Below, one piece after another: positions 9,611 to 20,011 of a DNA stretch of 64,000 nt. A model generated the notes under the pieces. It ran no database searches and was not told the DNA's origin. It saw only the letters and a list, made by a program, of their open reading frames with translations. Position numbers and translations under genes: made by a program. Each line of letters begins with the position of its first letter. Within the stretch, counting starts at the first letter, position 1. The stretch is from positions 355,386,709 through 355,450,708 of the forward strand of contig NC_134357.1 of assembly GCF_048569485.1 (NCBI RefSeq), read 5' to 3'. Origin of the DNA: Anomaloglossus baeobatrachus. Its lineage: Eukaryota; Chordata; Amphibia; Anura; Aromobatidae.

Positions 9611-10194
9611 TACCCCCACTATGTCTGTGTCAACCAGTGATTTATATACCACCAGTGATGTCTGTACCCTCCAGTGATGTTTATGCCTCCCAGCTTCCCT
9701 AGTGATGTAAATTCTTCTCAACCCTGCCCAGTGCTGTATATTCTTCCCAGCACTCCCCAGTTATGTATATGCACTCAATGTCTACTGTTACATCTATGAA
9801 CCCCAGCCTTCCCAGTCATGTCTATGCTCCCAGCGATGTATATTCCTCCCAGCCCTCCCCTGTGATGTGACATCCAGATAGCCCTCGGACAGCATGAACT
9901 TCTATACTCACCTGTCTGTGGGGCTGTTGTCTCCGGCACTGCTGCTTCTGGGTCCGTGTCGCACACCAGGGCTATGGGGTACTCGGTCCCAGGCCTGGTT
10001 TCACTGGGGAAGTGTCACGGGTGTAATGGCTGGTGCCCGGTTCTGTGACCCTGGGGGTTGCTTTTAAAAGGGGGAATATTTACAGGGATGATTAATAAAC
10101 TTTAATTTTTCTTGGCAACTGGAAGTGCTGGAGGGCTGCGGCCTGGTCGTTCTCGACTGAGTCAGGTGTCAGCATGGTATGGTCGAGAGTGGAT
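9611..10194. other. Unclassified sequence plus fragment of LTR family D
   Basis: 9611-9956 is pyrimidine-rich, with decayed minisatellite-like words and no gene. 9957-10090 matches 20215-20350 closely (CCAGGGCTATGGGGTACTC, TTTCACTGGGGAAGTGTCA, ATTTACAGGGATGATTAAT) and so is LTR-derived. The junction with the next LTR fragment is near 10195. Confidence 0.5.
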
Positions 10195-10674
10195 TGAAGC
10201 TACTTCCTAGGGTCCGCGTACCCCGTCGTGCCCTGGCCCCTGCCCGGTTGTAGCACAAGGCCGCCAGTCTGCCCTCTGTGGCAGTACCGTGCCCCCTGTC
10301 ACTACCCTCTGCAACCGGGGTTCCAGCTCCTTCCAGGCCAGACCAACGTCTGGCACCTGGGACTGTTACAGGAGCCCAGCTCCGCAGCGTTACCTTTCCT
10401 GTCACCGCTCACTGGCACTTCTCTCCAACTACTTCTCTCTCTCCTGAAACTTCTGGCCCTCCTTCTTCCATCCCTCCATCTGGGCGCCCTATTCCCCTCA
10501 GGCTACCAAATGGGTGTTTGGTGGGTGGGGTGCAGAGTGTTCCTCAGGATTTGTGTATACCTGTGCTTAGCAACACCAAAGGGACAGGACCCGTAACCAA
10601 GGAGGAGCGTGTACCATGCAGAAGCGCAGATTGCACGGCACCCTTGTGATGACCTGATAGGCCAGGGCGTCACA
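10195..10674 (-). mobile_element. Partial LTR (family C) fossil, left side of an LTR element
   Basis: Matches 19525-20011 almost throughout and ends in CCAGGGCGTCACA. It is followed at once by TTCCCCCTT, a polypurine tract on the opposite strand, which places the element on the minus strand with this as the left (3') LTR. Fossil, incomplete. Confidence 0.65.
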
Positions 10675-12544
10675 TTCCCCCTTGGTTAAGCGTAGCCTGT
10701 CCACGAGCTACAGGACGCCAAGTATTTATTGAACTGGTAAAAATGGAAGGTTAACATTAATAACATTTATTTAACAGGTTCATCCCACATTAGGGAGGTA
10801 CTTATGCTTTAACGTTACTAAACTCAGAGTTCATCTGTCAGCAGGGGGACGCCACCGGTTGTGATGGCAGCGGGGACCCAACCTACCACGTTGCGGCCCC
10901 TTCCTGCGACAGTCCAGTCCCAATGTTCCGGATCCCAACAACCCCCACCCAAATAACCTGTTTCGCCTGGAAACCTAAATGGATCCTTGGTCGGGTTAAG
11001 GTCCCGGGATGTGCCAGATGACTCTTTGGCACAGAAGGTGCAATTATGTACAAGACACAAGTTTGTGTTGGTCACGCCAGTCCTGTGACTGTGGTCCATT
11101 TTTATTTAACTATTTAAAACTACAAAATCCTTGAAAAATTGGTAAAGTCCATGTACCAGTTGTATACTTGTAGCAAATCTAGAGGAAAATCAGGTTACTT
11201 TCCCATTTCATTGAAAACCATTTCATTGAAGCATTCATTTTCTAGCAGTTTCTATATGGAAAATAATAAACTCTGAAAAACAACAAACGAAAACACCGAT
11301 ACCTAACAATTCTATGGCATCGTTAACTTTTACCCTGAGCAACCTAGCAGCTGTTGCCCCTTATGCCGTCCCCCACCGGGGCCTCCTGGTGGCATCTGCC
11401 AGCATGCACCTCTCAAGACCCTGATGGCCTCTTCCCTAGAACAAATAGCGGAAAGAAGTTCAACAAGAAGGGCAAAATCTATTTGCAGGAATTTTGGCTG
11501 CCACCTTCCATCAGGGACCCTGTTGTTGGCCCCCGACGGTCTCCTCATTTGAACACTGAGGAAGTTCAACAAAAATGGCAGTCCGCGTAACTTTAGACAT
11601 ACAGGCTCCAGCCCCTTAATGCCCCGATAAACCGCAGCGACGGCAGATGGGGACAACTTCAACTTCCATGCCACCAGCGGAGATCTCTTCACCTGAAGTG
11701 GACTCTGCTTCCATTTCCATGATCTCTAACGCCAGCAGGGCTTGAGACGACAACCTCATTCAGCGGCCGTTCCCTCCATAACATGGACCCATGCTGCTTC
11801 TGGGCTACTGGAACCTGAATCTCCTTCGATTATTTCCTCCGGTTCCGAGTCCACGTCAACCGGGTCAATCTGTTCGGCAATCTCGGCCTGGTCATCCCAT
11901 TCGGGGGCCATAGGATTCACTGCCGGTGGTACAGACAGCATCCTCGGATCAGCTAGGGCAGGGGGCAGAGGCGGTGGCGGACAAGTGCTTGCCATGAGCG
12001 GGGGCAGCCCGGATTCCTCAGCCTCATTGGCCGGATCAGTGAAATCAGCAGGGACTGGGTGACTGCTTATCCGCTCCACATGTGGGCCTTCATTCTCACG
12101 GGTTCGCACTGCCGCGGCTGCTCGCTGCATCCCTCTCCGCCTAGCCACTCCGGGTACGGGGTCCTCTAGTGCACAGTTGCGCTTCTCTGCCATCTTGCCT
12201 CTGCGTTGTCCAGGAACAGTATGGCAGAGTCTTGGCGTCCCTGCTTCTCTTCCGCTTTCGCTACATTCAGGCACGCCCCCTCAGTTTTCTCCCAGCACTC
12301 TTTCATGTGCTGTGGCCCTCGGGGAACTTCCGGTTCCTGTTTCAGGCTGAGGATGAAGGACGGGGCTTCGGCTTCGCGCACTTTCTGAGGAAGATGGTGT
12401 TTTTGGCGCGAAAACAGTGGAAAAATGGCGGACGTCGCGGGAAAAAGACTTTGGACCCCCGGACTTCACTTTTCAAGGCGCACGTCACCCAGATTAGTGG
12501 GTCCAGCTCGCATCCTGTTCATGACGCCAAGTTTTTCGAGGGAG
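10675..12544 (-). mobile_element. Internal part of the LTR family C element (fossil)
   Basis: Sequence between two LTRs of the same family. A polypurine tract abuts the left LTR; near the right LTR, 12515-12544 carries the ATCCTGTTC..GACGCCAAG word also found beside LTRs at about 20190 and 54500 and likely marks the primer-binding side. A 172-codon acidic, proline-rich minus-strand frame near 11756-12274 could be leader or gag-derived but shows no diagnostic motif. The internal part is far shorter than a Ty3/Gypsy genome; the copy is broken. Confidence 0.5.
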
Positions 12545-13079
12545 TGCCGCCCCCGCGACAGCCGACGGGGTGCTCGGGTTCGGATCCGCAGTGGCTCCAG
12601 GTTTCTCCGGACCTGAGGAGGGGTCGTGCGGCCTCTCGATAATAAAAGGGGGGTAGAAAGGGTGGATTGGATAATGTTCGTGACGCCACCCACCGTTCGT
12701 GGTAAAATTTGGGATACCACCGCTGCTGTGTTTAGGGGAGCACCCGGGAGTAGAGTTGAGCGCGGTTCGAGGTTCTCCAGTTCTAAGCTCGAGTGATTTT
12801 GGGGGCTGTTCGAGATCGAACTAGAACTCGAGCTTTTTGCAAAAGCTCGATAGTTCTAGATACGTTCGAGAACGGTTCAAGCAGCAAAAAGCAGGGCTTT
12901 TTACAGCTACAGTGTGCAGGAGCCATCGCTGGCAGCCTGCCAGAAGCTGGTAACCAAGATAAACATCGGGTATCCAACCAAAGCGCTTTGGTTAGTAACC
13001 CGATGTTTATCCTAATTACGTGCAGGAAGCCCACACTTCCCCGCTCAGCTCGCTCCGCCCCCTCCTGCCCGCGGCATGT

Positions 13080-13089
13080 ACACATACAT

Positions 13090-13139
<50 letters not shown>
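13080..13139. repeat. Compound (CATA)n(CA)n microsatellite
   Basis: About 7 CATA units run directly into about 17 CA units, inside the hAT element. Confidence 0.95.
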
Positions 13140-13140
<1 letters not shown>

Positions 13141-13639
13141 GTCCCGCTCGGCTTACCTGCGGTGATGAAGTCCCGCCATCCCGACCTCAGCGCTGTCACT
13201 GTCCTCCATGGCCGCCGCTTGTCACATCACCTTCTCTCGCTTCCGACCCGAGACTGACTAGCGGTGACGTCACGGGCCTCTCGCGATACTTGGTGTGAAG
13301 GCGCCGGTCATTGAACTCAGTGACAGGGGCTGTCAGTGTGCTGGAGATCAGCGCAGGTAATGTACCTCGCTGACAGCAGCACTTGTCATCCCCTGCAGTG
13401 ACCTGGGCTGACCCATTGATGTTAGCTCAGGTCACTGCACTGCTCTCCCAGCCAATGGGGAACATCCTGCTCTTCATTGACTGGGACAGTGTGGATCGTC
13501 ATGGCAACCCCTTGGATTACACCAGACCTGGATTTGTTTTTCATTCTAATAAATTGGTTAAAGAGGGAATGTTTTGGGGAGTGTTTTTTCAAATAAAAAT
13601 GTGGTTGTCGTCTATTTTTTTTTATTACTGACTGGGTTG

Positions 13640-14115
13640 GTGATGTCGGGTATCTGATAGACGCCTGACCTCACCAACCCCAGGGCTTGATGCCAGGTGA
13701 CATTACACATCTGGTATTAACCCCATATATTACCCCGTTTGCCACCGCACCAGGGCGCGGGATGAGCTGGGGTGAAGCACCAGGATTGGCGCATCTAATG
13801 GATGCGCCACTTCTGGGGCGGCTGCGGGCTGCTATTTTTAGGCTGGGGAGAGTCCAATAACCATGGACCTCCCTAGTCTGAGAATATCAGGCCCCAGCTG
13901 TCTGCTTTACCTTGGCTGGTGATCCAATTTTGGGGGACCCCTACGTGTTTTTTTTTAAATTATTTATTTAATTTAAAATAACAGCGTGGGGTGCTCTCAG
14001 TTTTGGATTACCAGCCAAGGTGAGGTTGCCAGCTGTGGTCTGCAGGCTGCAGCCGTCTGCTTTACCCTAGCTGGCTGCAAAACTAGGGGGAACCCTACAT
14101 CATTTTTTTTTTCAT
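13640..14115. repeat. Diverged module-B-like block in the hAT element
   Basis: Contains the same elements as module B in weaker form: ATTACCCCGTTTGCCACCGC, GGGATGAGCTGGGG, GGCTGGGGAGAGTCCAATAA, and two AT tracts before and after. A second related block lies at 16310-16760 with close matching words, so the hAT interior carries a duplicated version. Confidence 0.6.
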
Positions 14116-14180
14116 TTTTTTGGCTAAATACAAAGCTAAGCACCCCTTAGTGCCACATGAAAGGCACCAAAGGGTGCTTC

Positions 14181-15390
14181 ACTTCTTCTCCACTTTTTCT
14201 CCACTTTTTCTCCATTTTTTTCTCCACTTTGTCTCCACTTTTTCTCCACTTTGTCTCCACTTTTTCTCCACTTTTTGTCCACTTTTTGTCCACTTTTTGT
14301 CCACTTTTTCTCCATTTTTTTCTCCATTTTTTCTCCACTTTTTCTCCATTTTTTTCTCCACTTTGTCTCCACTTTTTCTCCACTTTTTCTCCACTTTTTG
14401 TCCACTTTTTGTCCACTTTTTCTCCATTTTTTTCTCCACTTTTTCTCCACTTTTTCTCCACTTTTTCTCCATTTTTTTCTCCATTTTTTTCTCCACTTTT
14501 TTTCTCCACTTTTTCTCCACCTGTTCTCCATTTTTTCTCCACTTTTTCTCCACTTTTTCTCCACTTTTTCTCCACTTTTTCTCCACTTTTTCTCCACTTT
14601 TTCTCCACTTTTTCTCCACTTTTTCTCCATTTTTTTCTCCATTTTTTTCTCCATTTTTTCTCCACTTTTTCTCCACTTTTTCTCCATTTTTTTCTCCACT
14701 TTTTCTCCATTTTCTTCTCCATTTTTTCTCCACTTTTTTTCTCCACTTTTTCTCCACTTTTTCTCCATTTTTTTCTCCATTTTTTCTCCACTTTTTCTCC
14801 ACTTTTTCTCCACTTTTTCTCCACTTTTTCTCCATTTTTTTCTGCACTTTTTCTCCATTTTCTTCTCCATTTTTTCTCCACTTTTTTTCTCCATTTTTTC
14901 TCCACTTATTCTCCATTTTTTCTCCACTTTTTCTCCACTTTTTCTCCACTTATTCTCCACTTATTCTCCATTTTTTCTCCACTTATTCTCCACTTTTTCT
15001 CCACTTTTTCTCCACTTTTTCTCCATTTTTTCTCCACTTATTCTCCACTTATTCTCCACTTATTCTCCACTTTTTCTCCACTTTTTCTCCACTTTTTCTC
15101 CACTTTTTCTCCACTTTTTCTCCACTTATTCTCCACTTTTTCTCCACTTTTTCTCCACTTTTTCTCCACTTTTTCTCCATTTTTTTCTCCATTTTTTCTC
15201 CACTTTTTCTCCACTTTTTCTCCACTTTTTCTCCACTTTATCTCCACTTTATCTCCACTTTTTCTCCACTTTTTCTCCACTTTTTCTCCACTTCTTCTCC
15301 ACTTTTTCTCCATTTTTTTCTCCATTTTTTCTCCACTTTTTCTCCACTTTTTCTCCACTTTTTCTCCACTTTTTCTCCACTTTTTCTCCG
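14181..15390. repeat. 1.2 kb minisatellite of 11-bp unit CTCCACTTTTT
   Basis: Over 100 tandem units of CTCCACTTTTT with recurring variants: CTCCATTTTTT and a 12-bp form, CTCCACTTATT, and CCACTTTTTGT mainly in the left third. The plus strand is almost pure pyrimidine with one A per unit. The unit has no stop codon on either strand, so every frame stays open for hundreds of codons; this is not a protein. Variant types are clustered by position, as expected from local duplication. Confidence 0.97.
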
Positions 15391-15469
15391 TTCTTTTTCT
15401 ATGGTCGGTCTACCCATTAGCTCTGCCATGCATACTGTAGCTCTACACCTACTGCACATGTTACTTTAT

Positions 15470-15840
15470 GATTGACATCTCTTTCGTACCAGAGCTGTCT
15501 AAGTCTACTCTCACCCCATATTTGTCATTACTATATTGTCCTTGTACTGTATTATGACATTTGTATCATGTGTTTCATTTCTTGCTGTGTTGCAATTTTT
15601 TTGCTGCATCCCAATTGTACCTCTACATTGTTTGAGTTTATGTTATTGTTCTCTCACTCTTATGTGATATTGATTATTGTCATTTTTCATGATTACATGC
15701 AGATAAGTCCAATCTGACGAAGGCTCAGGCCGAAACGTCATTTGTAACTTGTTTTGGACAAAAACATATATGCTTATGAAAATTTTTTTTTTCTTAATAC
15801 GGACCAATAAAGAGTGATTTTGCATTACTATCCGCTGTGA
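15470..15840 (+). mobile_element. Penelope-like end with hammerhead-like motif, copy 4
   Basis: CTGACGA (fits CUGANGA) is followed by one A, a GGC/GCC stem with TCAG loop, GAAA and then CGTC (15718-15740). ACGT plus C is self-complementary plus a favoured GUC cleavage triplet. Downstream ATTTTTTTTTTCTTAATACG and AATAAAGAGTGATTTTGC resemble the tail at 1230-1250 read the other way. Coding part absent. Confidence 0.55.
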
Positions 15841-17109
15841 CTTACTGACTTAGTCTGGGAGATTTAGAGTGCCGAGGTTACTCACTAATTTTATCTATTA
15901 TTACCTCTGAGCACCTATATACCAGTGAGCAGAGCTTCCTCTACAGTAGTTCTCCTGATTAGGCATGCCCTTACCTCATGAGCAGGGCATTGCAGCTTTG
16001 GTAGCAACCATTACGACATGGACTCTGCTGCTGTGGACCCGAGAAGAGTGAGTGCAGATTCATTGCACCCACACTCCTCACATGAAGGGTCCACACTCCT
16101 AGAAAATGGGGGATACGTTCCCTGAGTGTCTCCCCCCCATATTCTAGACGGTCCAGAGTCGTCGTGGGACCCCTTTATTTTTTTTCTTACAATAAATTGA
16201 TGAAAGAGGAAATGTTTTGGGGACTGTTTTTTCAAATAAATTTCTTTTGTCGATTTTTTTTTTTTGTTAGTACTGACAGTTTATGATGTTGAGTATCTAA
16301 TAGACGCCATGACATCACAAACTGCTGGGCTTGATCTCAGGTTACTTTACAGCTAGTATCAACCCGATTTATTACCCCGTTTGCCACTGCACCAGGGCAC
16401 GGGATGAGCTGGGGTGAAGCGCCAGGATTGGCGCATCTAGTGGATGCGCCACGTCTGGGGTGCCTGCGGCCTGCTATTTTTAGGCTGTGAAGGCCCAATA
16501 ACTATGGACCTTCCCACCCTGAGAATACCAGACCACAGCTGTCCGCTTTACCTTGGCTGGTGATCCAATTTGGGGGGGACCCTACTTTTATTGTGTAATT
16601 ATTAATATTTATAAAATAATTATAAAAAAGAGCCTGATGGGGACCTCCACATTGGATCCCCAACCACGGTAAAGCTGCCAGCTGTGGTTTTCAGGCTACA
16701 GCCGTCTGCTTTACCCTAGCTGGCTATCAAAAATGGGGGGACCCAACGTCATTTTTTTTTTAAATAGAAAAAATTAATGGGCTTCCCTGTATTTTGATTG
16801 CCAACCAAGGTAACGGCAGGCAGATGGGGGTGGCAACCCATAGCTGTCTGCTTTATCTGCGCTGAGAATCAAAAATACCGCGGAGCGCTACGTCATTTTT
16901 TTAAAGATTTATTTTTACAGCACTGTGATGTCCAGCAATCAAAATACAGGGAAGCCCATTTTATTTTTAGTTATTTAAATAAATAATTAAAAAAAATATA
17001 TATGGGCTCACGCTGCATTTTTTGTATTGCTAGCTAAGGGTAATCCAAGCAGCTACTGGCTGCTAACCCCCACTGCTTGGTGTTACCTTCACTGGCAATG
17101 GAAAATCCA

Positions 17110-18035
17110 GGGAAGCATTTTTTATTTTTTTTGCCAAAAAACTACAAAAAAAGGACGTGAGCTTCGCCATATTTTTGTATGCTAGCCAGGTATAGCAGGC
17201 AGGTGCTGGAAGAGTTGGATACAGCGCCAGAAGATGGCGCTTCTATGAAAATGCCATTTTCTGAGGCGGCTGCAGACTGCAATTCACAGCAGTGGGGCCC
17301 AGAAAGCTCAGGCCAACCTGTGCTGCGGATTCCAATCCCCAGCTGCCTAGTTGTACCTGGCTGGACACAAAAATGGGGCGAAGCCTACGTCATTTGTTTT
17401 CTAATTATTTCATGAAATTCATGAAATAATAAAAAAAGGGCTTCCCTTTATTTTTGGTTCCCAGCCGGGTACAAATAGGCAACTGGGGGTTGGGGGCAGC
17501 CGTACCTGCCTGCTGTACCTGGCTAGCATACAAAAATATGGCGAAGCCCACATAATTTTTTCAGGGGGCAAAAAACTTCTGCATACAGTCCTGGATGGAG
17601 TATGCTGAGCCTTGTAGTTCTCAATACAGACAGACAGCAGCTGCAGAACTACAAGGCTCAGCATACTCCATCCAGGACTGTATGCAGAATTTTTTTGCCC
17701 ACCAAAAAAATGACGTGGGCTTCGCCATATTTTTGTATGCTAGCCAGGTACAGCAGGCAGCCACGGGCTGCCTCCAACCCCCAGTTGCCTATTTGTACCC
17801 GGCTGGGAACCAAAAATATAGGGAAGCCCGTTTTTTTTTAATTATTTCACTTATTTCATGAAATAATTAAAAAACAAATGACGTGGGCTTCGCCCCATTT
17901 TTGTGTCCAGCCGGGTACAACTAGGCAGCTGGGGATTGGAAGCCTCTGCTGCGGATTTCAGTCCTCAGCCGTCCCAGAAAATGGCGCTCTAATAGAAGCG
18001 CCATCATCTGGCGCTATATCCAACTCTTCCAACAG
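17110..18035. repeat. 0.9 kb palindrome inside the hAT element
   Basis: Two arms of about 430 bp face each other around 17633. The central 43 bp of each arm (17579-17621 and 17645-17687) are exact complements with a 23-bp spacer; outward, the arms match in blocks such as TTTTGTATGCTAGCCAGGTA, GCGAAGCCCAC and ATGGCGCTTCTAT. No coding capacity. Confidence 0.88.
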
Positions 18036-18317
18036 CCCTGGAGCCGGGTGGCTTGTTGGGTAATCATGAGTTAATACTGGCTTTGTTTTACTAGCTAGTA
18101 TTAAGCCAGAGATTCTTAATGTCAGGCACGTTTGACCCGGCCATTAAGAATCTCCAATAAAGGGTTAAAAAAAACACCACACAGAGAAAAAATACTTTAA
18201 TAGAAATAAATACACAGACACATTAGAGACTCCATCTTTATTACCCCCTGTCAGCCCTCCACGATCCTGCTCTTCTGTCTTCTTTCTTTCTAGTGTAGTA
18301 GTAGTGACGATTGTAGT

Positions 18318-18398
18318 GAGGATGAGGTGCACCAGCCCATCACTTGGGGCTGGGGAACCTCATCCTCACTACAGTCCTCACTACAATCGGGAAGCAGC
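18318..18398. repeat. Hairpin-forming inverted repeat
   Basis: GTAGTGAGGATGAGGT on the left pairs with ACCTCATCCTCACTAC on the right around a short GC-rich loop; an extra half-copy (GTCCTCACTACAATCG) extends the right arm. It lies inside the hAT element. Confidence 0.8.
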
Positions 18399-20011
18399 GT
18401 GCAGCCTTCACTCCGTGAGTGATCAGTGCTGGCTGTCAGCGGTAACAGCGGTAACGCTGACAGACGCGTTACCATAACAACGGTGCTCTCGGAGCCGCGG
18501 TTAGCGGTGACGTCACCGCTAACTGCGTTGCTATGGCAACGGTGATCTCCGTTAATGACCGGCTGTGTCAGCCGGTCCCTAACGGAACGGGGAGTCGACC
18601 GTGTGCTAGAGCATGTCACCGGTACACGGCGATACACATATGTGCACCGTGTACCGGAGAGATGCACTCGCAGGTCCTACATGACGCGTCATAGTCATGT
18701 GACCAGTCTGTAGCCAATGAGATAATAGCCACGTGACTGGCTATTTTGACGTCACGATAGGTCCTTCATCTCTGCTGGCAGTGCCGTCACCGGGAGGATT
18801 CAGCGATCATCGGATGGAACAGCGGCAGGAGACAGAGTGCAGAAGGGATCGCGAGGACCGGTAAGTGTTATGGCAATGTTTATTAACTGTTTGTGTACAT
18901 TTATAATGCATTTTTATGTGTTTGTGATTGCCTCCCATTATAGCCTATTGGTTCGAGTTCGGTTCGTCGAACGTTCGACGAACCGAACTCGAACGGGACC
19001 CCCGTTCGGCGAACCGACCTCGAGCCGAACCACGACCGGTTCGCTCATCTCTACCCGGGAGCGATGGAATGGCAGCAATTGATGTTAACCCCTCCGTGGG
19101 CAGGGGAAGGAGTCCCGGGGCTCGGTGCTGGCAGGCCGGGACCCATTGGGAGCAAAGGGGCACAATGTACTCATACAGTCCAGAGATGCTGACACTGATA
19201 CAAGGTAAACCAAATTCTTGAACGCCCTGCAGCCTTACTCCAAACTTGTTGGGTCCGTGCCCTTTTGACGTTGCTGGTTGATCTGAAGCCTTGCCCCTTG
19301 GCACCGTGTTTACACTTGGTAGATCCCTTTCGCCTAGAACTACTCGAGTCCCCCTCACCTGCGTGGCTAGCAGAGTGAGCTTGCTCTCAGGGTTCACGCT
19401 TGGGATTTTCTGGACTGTTTTGGGAAGTCCTATCCCTAGCGTTGCGCTAGTACCCCGATTTTGGAGCGGGTGGAAAGCGGTTCATGAAGATTCCGTTCCC
19501 GTCGGGTGAATTACTGGGCTGCATGAAGCTACTTCCCAGCCTAGGATCCGCGTACCCCGTCATGCCCTGGCCCCTGCCCGGTTGTAGCACAAGGCCGCTG
19601 ATCTGCCCTCCGTGGCAGTACTGTGCCCCCTGTCACTACCCTCTGCGACCGGGGTTCCAGCTCCTTCCAAGCCAGACCAACGTCTGGCACCTGGGACTGT
19701 TACAGAAGCCCAGCTCCGCAGCGTGACCTTTCCTGTCACCGCTCACTTGCATTTCTCTGCAACTACTCCTCTCTCTCTCCTGACACTTCTGGCCCTCCTT
19801 CTTCCATCCCTCCATCTGGGTGGCCCTATTCACCTCAGGCTACCCAATGGGTGTTTGGTGGATGTGGTGCAGAGTGTTCCTCAGGATTTGTGTATACCTG
19901 TTCTTAGCAACACCAAAGGGACAGGACCCGTAACCAAGGAGGAGCAGGTACCATGCAGAAGGGCAGATTGCATGGCACCCTTGTGACGACCTGATAGGCC
20001 AGGGCGTCACA

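Larger units (their letters stand above)
12751..19053. mobile_element. Long composite hAT element (8-bp target duplication)
   Basis: CCCGGGAG flanks both sides (12743-12750 and 19054-19061). Ends are TAGAGTTGAGCGCGGTTCG and, inverted, TAGAGATGAGCGAACCGG, typical of hAT. The 6.3 kb body has no recognisable transposase; it is filled with a CA microsatellite, paired hairpins, an 11-bp minisatellite of 1.2 kb, a Penelope-like end, module-B-like tracts and a 0.9 kb palindrome. Either later insertions inflated a small element, or it moved as a large passive unit. Confidence 0.85.
12545..20011 (-). mobile_element. LTR family C fossil interrupted by a 6.3 kb hAT element
   Basis: The LTR runs from TGCCGCCCCCG to GGGCGTCACA, with the hAT element at 12751-19053 inside it. 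Without that insertion it is about 1.16 kb, matching other copies (1.13-1.27 kb). It contains the shared words CGTGACGCCACCCAC and CCCCTCCGTGGG. As right-hand LTR it pairs with the partial one at 10195-10674. Ty3/Gypsy-type LTR by TG..CA ends and 4-bp duplications at sister copies. Confidence 0.7.

Noticed and set aside
8739-9677. Overlapping frames of about 300 codons rich in Cys, Leu, Pro
   Set aside because: Produced by the 29-31-bp minisatellite; the same repeat is open in several frames and on the other strand.
11756-12274. A host gene encoding an acidic, proline-rich protein
   Set aside because: Lies between two LTRs of the same family, so it is more likely leader or gag-derived fossil sequence; no host domain.
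14120-15475. Frames of 250-451 codons on both strands, rich in Phe, Ser, Leu, His or Lys, Trp, Glu
   Set aside because: They are translations of the stop-free 11-bp minisatellite unit in every frame, with an 11-residue period and no domain.
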